Shown here piece by piece: positions 5,857 through 8,736 of a stretch of DNA of 8,736 nt. This DNA comes from K189A clade bacterium (GTDB lineage Bacteria > Pseudomonadota > Gammaproteobacteria > Pseudomonadales > Azotimanducaceae), in contig RKSB01000019.1 in NCBI GenBank assembly GCA_007571095.1, positions 1 through 8,736 on the forward strand, written 5' to 3'. The notes below the pieces were generated by a model that was not told where the DNA came from, did no database searches, and saw nothing but the letters and a program-made list of their open reading frames with translations. Position numbers and translations under genes: made by a program. How positions within the stretch are numbered: the stretch's first letter is position 1; every line of letters starts with the position of its first letter.

Positions 5857-6041
5857 TGGTTTCGGCATTCACCGCTGTATGGGCAATCGTCTGGCTGAAA
5901 TGCAGTTGAGGATAGTGTGGGAGGAGATCATGAAGTGCTTTCGCATGGTTGAGGTTACCGGCGATCCGGTCCGCTCTGCGTTCGGCCTTTGTCAAGGGCT
6001 ACTCTCAGTTGCCGGTCGTACTGCATCGTTCCTGACCCAAG
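5857..6041 (+). pseudogene. Duplicated 3' fragment of the CYP153A gene (haem loop to stop)
   Basis: Positions 5857-6041 repeat 5514-5697 of the P450 gene at about 95% identity, mostly with transition differences. In frame it reads GFGIHRCMGNRLAEMQ and on through EEIMKCFRMVEVTGDPVR, so the haem-ligand Cys codon is kept. A one-base insertion (GTCCGCTCTGCG where the gene has GTCCGCATACG) then shifts the frame, and the old stop at 6033-6035 is bypassed. No start or ribosome site precedes it, and the I-helix and most of the fold are missing, so it cannot make a P450. A hairpin with a T-run lies 12 nt after the old stop, which suggests that this copy, not the intact gene, sits next to the original downstream flank. 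Confidence 0.88.
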
Positions 6042-6046
6042 ACTTC

Positions 6047-6068
6047 AGCGGCAGAAAAAGCCGCTTTT
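6047..6068 (+). terminator. Candidate intrinsic terminator after the P450 region
   Basis: AGCGGC (6047-6052), a 7-nt loop AGAAAAA, and GCCGCT (6060-6065) form a perfect 6-bp GC-rich stem running directly into TTTT (6065-6068) on the plus strand. The T-run is short, so strength is uncertain. On the minus strand no T-run follows the stem, so it serves plus-strand transcripts better than the convergent lipoprotein operon. Confidence 0.5.
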
Positions 6069-6086
6069 CAACAGCCATGCATCGAG

Positions 6087-6764
6087 TCAGCTCGTTGTGT
6101 CGTCTTTACCCTGAATGAAACTCGAAAGTTGCTTGGCCATGGCTTTACAGGAAGTACGGCCAGGCGAAGTAATCAGTGGTATGGGAATAATGGCTCCCAA
6201 AATGGCAGAAGAGCCTTCGCTTTCGCTGCGCATCCTGCCGGCGGTATGGAGTGCCTGAACATCCCAGACAACGACCTCGTAGACTACGTCTTTCTGCCAG
6301 TAAATAATACCCAGACAAAGGCCGCCCAAAGTGCTGACCGCGCAATTCATATTGCCGCGCTTGTCGAGTGTGCGCTTTCGAATGTCTGTCCACGCCAGAT
6401 AGCGAATTTTATCGGCCTGTATGCGCTCGGCTACCGCCGGCTTTTGCAGCAGGGTTTCGAGTTCCTCCAGATTTTGCGGAGCGGTTCGAGGCTCAAACCA
6501 GGGGAACACCGAGTCGGCAAACTGCTTCTGTGGAATCGTCTTGATGCGAGTGATGCTCTTGTCCAGGCATTCGATCAGCGAGCTTTGCGCTTCATAGCCG
6601 AGGCTGTCCCTTCGTCCGACAACCACCAGAGACTCGCCCCTGTTCAAACCTGTTTCGCGTTCCCGAATCTGCTCTGAAACAGTGCTCACACAGCCTCCTG
6701 TCAGTAATAGACAGGGCAGAATGAGGATTTTTACAAGCAAGCGGGACGACTTATCTGTCAACAT
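6087..6764 (-). CDS. Predicted outer-membrane lipoprotein, last gene of VWA operon
   Basis: I choose ATG 6764 (225 aa) over an upstream in-frame ATG at 6809. It gives a proper lipoprotein signal (MLTDKSSRLLVKILILPCLL, then LTGGC with the lipid-accepting Cys at 25), and GGAAG lies 6 nt before it. The upstream start would bury the signal behind 15 extra residues. Residue +2 after Cys is Val, not Asp, so sorting to the outer membrane is expected. The mature part has a VVVGRRDSLGYEAQSS stretch, a region near LAWTDIRKRTLDKRGNMNC with paired cysteines, WQKDVVYEVVVWDVQA, and a Gly/Ser-rich hydrophobic segment AILGAIIPIPLI. I recognise no family. It overlaps the end of the preceding lipoprotein gene by 14 nt (ATGTTGACAGATAA), implying translational coupling and joint function. 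Confidence 0.8.
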   Translation of the reverse strand: MLTDKSSRLLVKILILPCLLLTGGCVSTVSEQIRERETGLNRGESLVVVGRRDSLGYEAQSSLIECLDKSITRIKTIPQKQFADSVFPWFEPRTAPQNLEELETLLQKPAVAERIQADKIRYLAWTDIRKRTLDKRGNMNCAVSTLGGLCLGIIYWQKDVVYEVVVWDVQALHTAGRMRSESEGSSAILGAIIPIPLITSPGRTSCKAMAKQLSSFIQGKDDTTS

Positions 6765-7380
6765 CGAAAGCTTCCAGCCAGGATTGAATTTCGGGTAGCG
6801 TGCGGACATTCAGACTGAAACCTGCGCTGAAATCTCGCAATGCCTCTTTCAATGTTATCAACATAATTTTTTCAGGCAACCTTGGATTGTCGGACTGCTC
6901 TTTGCCATAGGCACTGAGATTCCACTCCTTCAACAGCGAACCGCCGGCATCCAGAAGGTCGATCTGGTATTGAATCCAGACCTCGAATTCAGGCCGCCGA
7001 GTCTGTGCCGGCGTGGAAAACTGAAATGCCTTCAGCCGAGGAATCAGAATGCCTGCCAGCGGTTGCTGGTCAAGTCTCTCCGCCTGCACCAGGTCGTTTA
7101 TTTCGATCACCTGGGCAAAGGTATCCTCAAAGGTTCTTTGAAAGAGGGTTTTCTGATGCCCTTGCAGGTCAATCGTCCAGCTACGACCAATGGACGGTGT
7201 CTCCGAATGCTCGTACGAAAGAATGGAGTCGTCATAGACCACCGCCACTGTTATCGGCAGAGGTGTGACGGCCAGTCGTGGCCAGTCGGTTTTCAAAGTC
7301 ACTTTTGCCGAATTGCAGGCGGTCAGGATGCAGACCAGCAGCGGCAAAAATTTTTTGTGGTGAGCAAGAATACCGGGCAT
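6751..7380 (-). CDS. Predicted lipoprotein, third visible gene of VWA operon
   Basis: The 209-residue protein has a signal peptide and lipobox, FLPLLVCILTAC, with the lipidated Cys at 22 followed by Asn, so outer-membrane sorting is expected. The mature part begins with a proline-rich strand (DWPRLAVTPLPITVAVVYDD) and SYEHSE, then QKTLFQRTFEDTFAQVIEI. That layout recalls small lipoproteins that accompany envelope transport or secretion machines, but I cannot name a family. The later EFEVWIQYQIDLLDAGGSLL and EWNLSAYGKEQ look like beta strands. An in-frame TGA just upstream fixes the ATG at 7380; the ribosome site is weak, but the start lies only 7 nt after the stop of the VWA gene, so coupling to it is likely. 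Its own stop overlaps the start of the next lipoprotein gene. Confidence 0.8.
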   Translation of the reverse strand: MPGILAHHKKFLPLLVCILTACNSAKVTLKTDWPRLAVTPLPITVAVVYDDSILSYEHSETPSIGRSWTIDLQGHQKTLFQRTFEDTFAQVIEINDLVQAERLDQQPLAGILIPRLKAFQFSTPAQTRRPEFEVWIQYQIDLLDAGGSLLKEWNLSAYGKEQSDNPRLPEKIMLITLKEALRDFSAGFSLNVRTLPEIQSWLEAFDVDR

Positions 7381-7387
7381 GAGTCAG

Positions 7388-8365
7388 TTAACGCAGTGAC
7401 AGGTCAGGCAGACCGACAAAAGCGCCTTCGTTGCGAAGAGTCAGTTCCCTCATCAAAATGGCGAAACGCACGCCCGTACTTTCGAAGCCAGCCTGGTTCA
7501 TGAGCGAAAAAACCACCGGAAAACCGATGGCGTGAATACGTATTTTTCGTCCGCCGTCGGGTGTGCCGTTGAGCCTGTCCACTTGATCGATCACCTGGCT
7601 TACGGATGAGCCGGCGAATTCGTCACCCAGAACATAGATGGCCACATTGGAATTGCCTTTTCTGTGGTAAGTCCGGATGGCTTCCTCGATACCCTCGACC
7701 GGGCTCGAATTGCTAAAAACACTCCATCCACGAAGGCTTCTGATGATTGCCCTGCGTCTTAGAGGCGTGTCCTGAATCCATTCACCGGCGAATTTCGGGT
7801 ACATGTGGCTGCCCATGTCGTTCATGACCTGCAGGCCCTTGACTTCGGGGTAGCTGTTCAGGATTTGATCCATGACTCGTATCATCAGCCCCCAGGCATG
7901 AGTTCGCATACTGCCGGAAGTATCTATGATGAAGATGATGTATTCGGCATCCAGTGGAATACCCGCCAGTGCTTTTTCTTCCAGCCCCTTGATTCTGGAG
8001 GTGCGCTGGAGTTTTTGAGTCAATGTTTCGTCAGTGGTGACAGCCGCCGCCAGATTGAGGTCACTTTGTTCCAGTGCTTCCTGTAGTTGCGAAAGGCTGT
8101 TCTGGCGTTCCGTCAACAATGTTTCCAGGGAGCTTTGGCCGGATTCGCTCGATTCCAGAAGAGCCTCGATTTGTTGTTTTTCGTCCTCAAGGGCCAGCAG
8201 GCTGGATCTCAGTTGCTGAATCTGTTCGGCAGTTGCCTCTTCCTCAAGGGCGTTTGGTTTTGAGGTCTCGAGAATGACCAGCAGTAGCACCACCGCACCA
8301 AAGCCGCAACAGATGACATCCATAAAGGACATGCCAAATTCCTGTATTGAGCGGCTTCTTTTCAT
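7388..8365 (-). CDS. Membrane-anchored coiled-coil VWA protein with ExbD/MotB-like N-terminus
   Basis: The 325-residue protein has three parts. Residues 1-34 are a basic head (MKRSRSIQEFGMSFMD) and one transmembrane helix (VICCGFGAVVLLLVIL). The Asp at 16, at the cytoplasmic edge of the helix, sits much like the ion-carrying Asp of ExbD/TolR ('PFIDV') and MotB. Residues ~40-130 are Glu/Gln/Leu-rich with heptad character, a probable coiled coil. Residues ~140-325 are a von Willebrand A domain: EYIIFIIDTSGSM gives the MIDAS D148, S150 and S152, SNSSPVEGIEEAI supplies the middle loop, and VAIYVLGDEF supplies the third acidic site (D248). MIDAS VWA domains bind a divalent metal and a partner protein. 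Topology would place the VWA in the periplasm. It lies 13 nt after another VWA gene and 7 nt before a lipoprotein gene. Gene and VWA are certain; the stator comparison is inference. Confidence 0.92.
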   Translation of the reverse strand: MKRSRSIQEFGMSFMDVICCGFGAVVLLLVILETSKPNALEEEATAEQIQQLRSSLLALEDEKQQIEALLESSESGQSSLETLLTERQNSLSQLQEALEQSDLNLAAAVTTDETLTQKLQRTSRIKGLEEKALAGIPLDAEYIIFIIDTSGSMRTHAWGLMIRVMDQILNSYPEVKGLQVMNDMGSHMYPKFAGEWIQDTPLRRRAIIRSLRGWSVFSNSSPVEGIEEAIRTYHRKGNSNVAIYVLGDEFAGSSVSQVIDQVDRLNGTPDGGRKIRIHAIGFPVVFSLMNQAGFESTGVRFAILMRELTLRNEGAFVGLPDLSLR

Positions 8366-8378
8366 GAGTTCTGACTTT

Positions 8379-8736
8379 TCAGGGCCAATCCGAAGAGGGG
8401 GTTATAAAGGAGCCCCGAGTGACTCTGGCCAGATTCCAGTAGGAGGGCGAGGCCATCGGGTCGCCCTCCATGGGTAACAGAATGGTGTTGACCGCTACGC
8501 CTTTGGGCAAAACACGGACGGCTTGATTAAAGTACTTCAGGCGTTCTGCACCGCTGACCTTGCCCTTGCTGGCTCTGCTTCCCTGAGTAGGCAGGCTGTC
8601 GGTAATCAGGAGTATGCTGTCCGGTTGGGGATCCAGTTCCCTGAGCGACAGAAAGGCTCTCAGCAGATTGGTACCCTCCGCCGGTGTAAATTTTTTGGCT
8701 TCATTCACCATCTGTTCAAACAGCTCGCCCTGGTTA
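8379..8736 (-). CDS. VWA-domain protein, C-terminal part (cut by window edge)
   Basis: The frame is open from the window edge (reading NQGELFEQMVNEAKKF...) to TGA at 8379, 119 codons including the stop. I treat it as the 3' end of a longer gene and not as a protein starting at the internal ATG 8711. EGTNLLRAFLSL matches the VWA 'GTxLxxA' MIDAS loop, and DSILLITDSLPTQG matches the late strand and acidic turn usually written 'IVLLTDGxPT'. GVAVNTILLPMEGDP and YWNLARVTRGSF fit the final strand and helix of a VWA fold. The first MIDAS motif and any membrane anchor would lie beyond the edge. It is the first visible gene of the operon and is followed after 13 nt by the intact VWA gene, so the operon encodes at least two VWA proteins. 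Confidence 0.88.
   Translation of the reverse strand, partial: NQGELFEQMVNEAKKFTPAEGTNLLRAFLSLRELDPQPDSILLITDSLPTQGSRASKGKVSGAERLKYFNQAVRVLPKGVAVNTILLPMEGDPMASPSYWNLARVTRGSFITPSSDWP

Noticed and set aside
5431..5868. 145-residue minus-strand frame as a complete gene
   Set aside because: Most of it is antisense to the P450 and its ATG lies in the duplicated P450 fragment. Only the spacer part looks protein-like, and that is reported as a possible remnant.
5606..6118. 170-residue plus-strand frame containing a haem-loop motif as a P450-like gene
   Set aside because: It begins out of frame within the P450 end, picks up the duplicated haem loop by chance and shifts frame after it. It lacks every other P450 element.
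6129..6677. 182-residue plus-strand frame
   Set aside because: Antisense to a lipoprotein gene that has a signal peptide, lipobox and operon coupling.
6765..6809. Upstream ATG of the last lipoprotein gene (15 extra residues)
   Set aside because: It would place the lipoprotein signal internally; the ATG at 6764 has a GGAAG site and gives a normal signal peptide.

Overview
The window looks like a chromosomal segment of a Gram-negative bacterium, most likely a gammaproteobacterium. The evidence is a typical proteobacterial Ffh, a CYP153A alkane-type P450 close to those of marine and hydrocarbon-degrading proteobacteria, a Tat-exported protein, and two lipoproteins with signal-peptidase-II boxes. 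The taxonomic call is an inference from protein resemblance and roughly even GC content, not from a marker phylogeny.

Layout. (1) 1-261, minus strand: the N-terminal 87 residues of a XamI-type restriction endonuclease, running off the left edge. A 19-bp tandem duplication sits on its start codon. (2) 605-1990, plus: ffh, with a consensus -10 box upstream and a 9-bp inverted repeat just after its stop. (3) 2079-2213, plus: a 44-residue single-span membrane protein, followed by an AT-rich spacer with 13-bp direct repeats and then a Tat-signal protein with pyridoxamine-phosphate-oxidase-like character (2294-2797). (4) 2967-4202, minus, and 4384-5691, plus: a divergent pair made of a CaiB/BaiF family III CoA-transferase and a CYP153A cytochrome P450. 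They share a 181-bp intergenic region with a perfect 15-bp palindrome. (5) 6087-8736, minus: four tightly packed genes, transcribed as VWA protein (5'-truncated), membrane-anchored coiled-coil VWA protein, lipoprotein, lipoprotein.

Two features stand out. First, both members of the CoA-transferase/P450 pair have a second, about 95% identical copy of only their 3' end lying just beyond the stop codon. The CoA-transferase copy is a tandem duplication with a 173-bp period that also carries the last bases of the neighbouring Tat-protein gene. The P450 copy carries the haem-binding loop and is separated from the intact gene by a 165-bp spacer. Recent local duplication, or collapsed strain variation in an assembly, could explain both.

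Second, the VWA/lipoprotein operon looks like an envelope machine. The intact VWA protein begins with a short N-terminus containing 'SFMDV' and a single transmembrane helix, which resembles the ion-carrying helix of ExbD/TolR/MotB. A long coiled coil and a periplasmic VWA domain with a MIDAS site follow. With a second VWA protein and two predicted outer-membrane lipoproteins, this is the best candidate in the window for an uncharacterised system. Its upstream partner genes lie past the right edge.

Functionally, CYP153A enzymes hydroxylate alkane or fatty-acyl termini using ferredoxin and a ferredoxin reductase, neither of which is encoded here. The divergent CoA-transferase could move CoA onto an acid made from the P450 product, but only the gene arrangement supports that.
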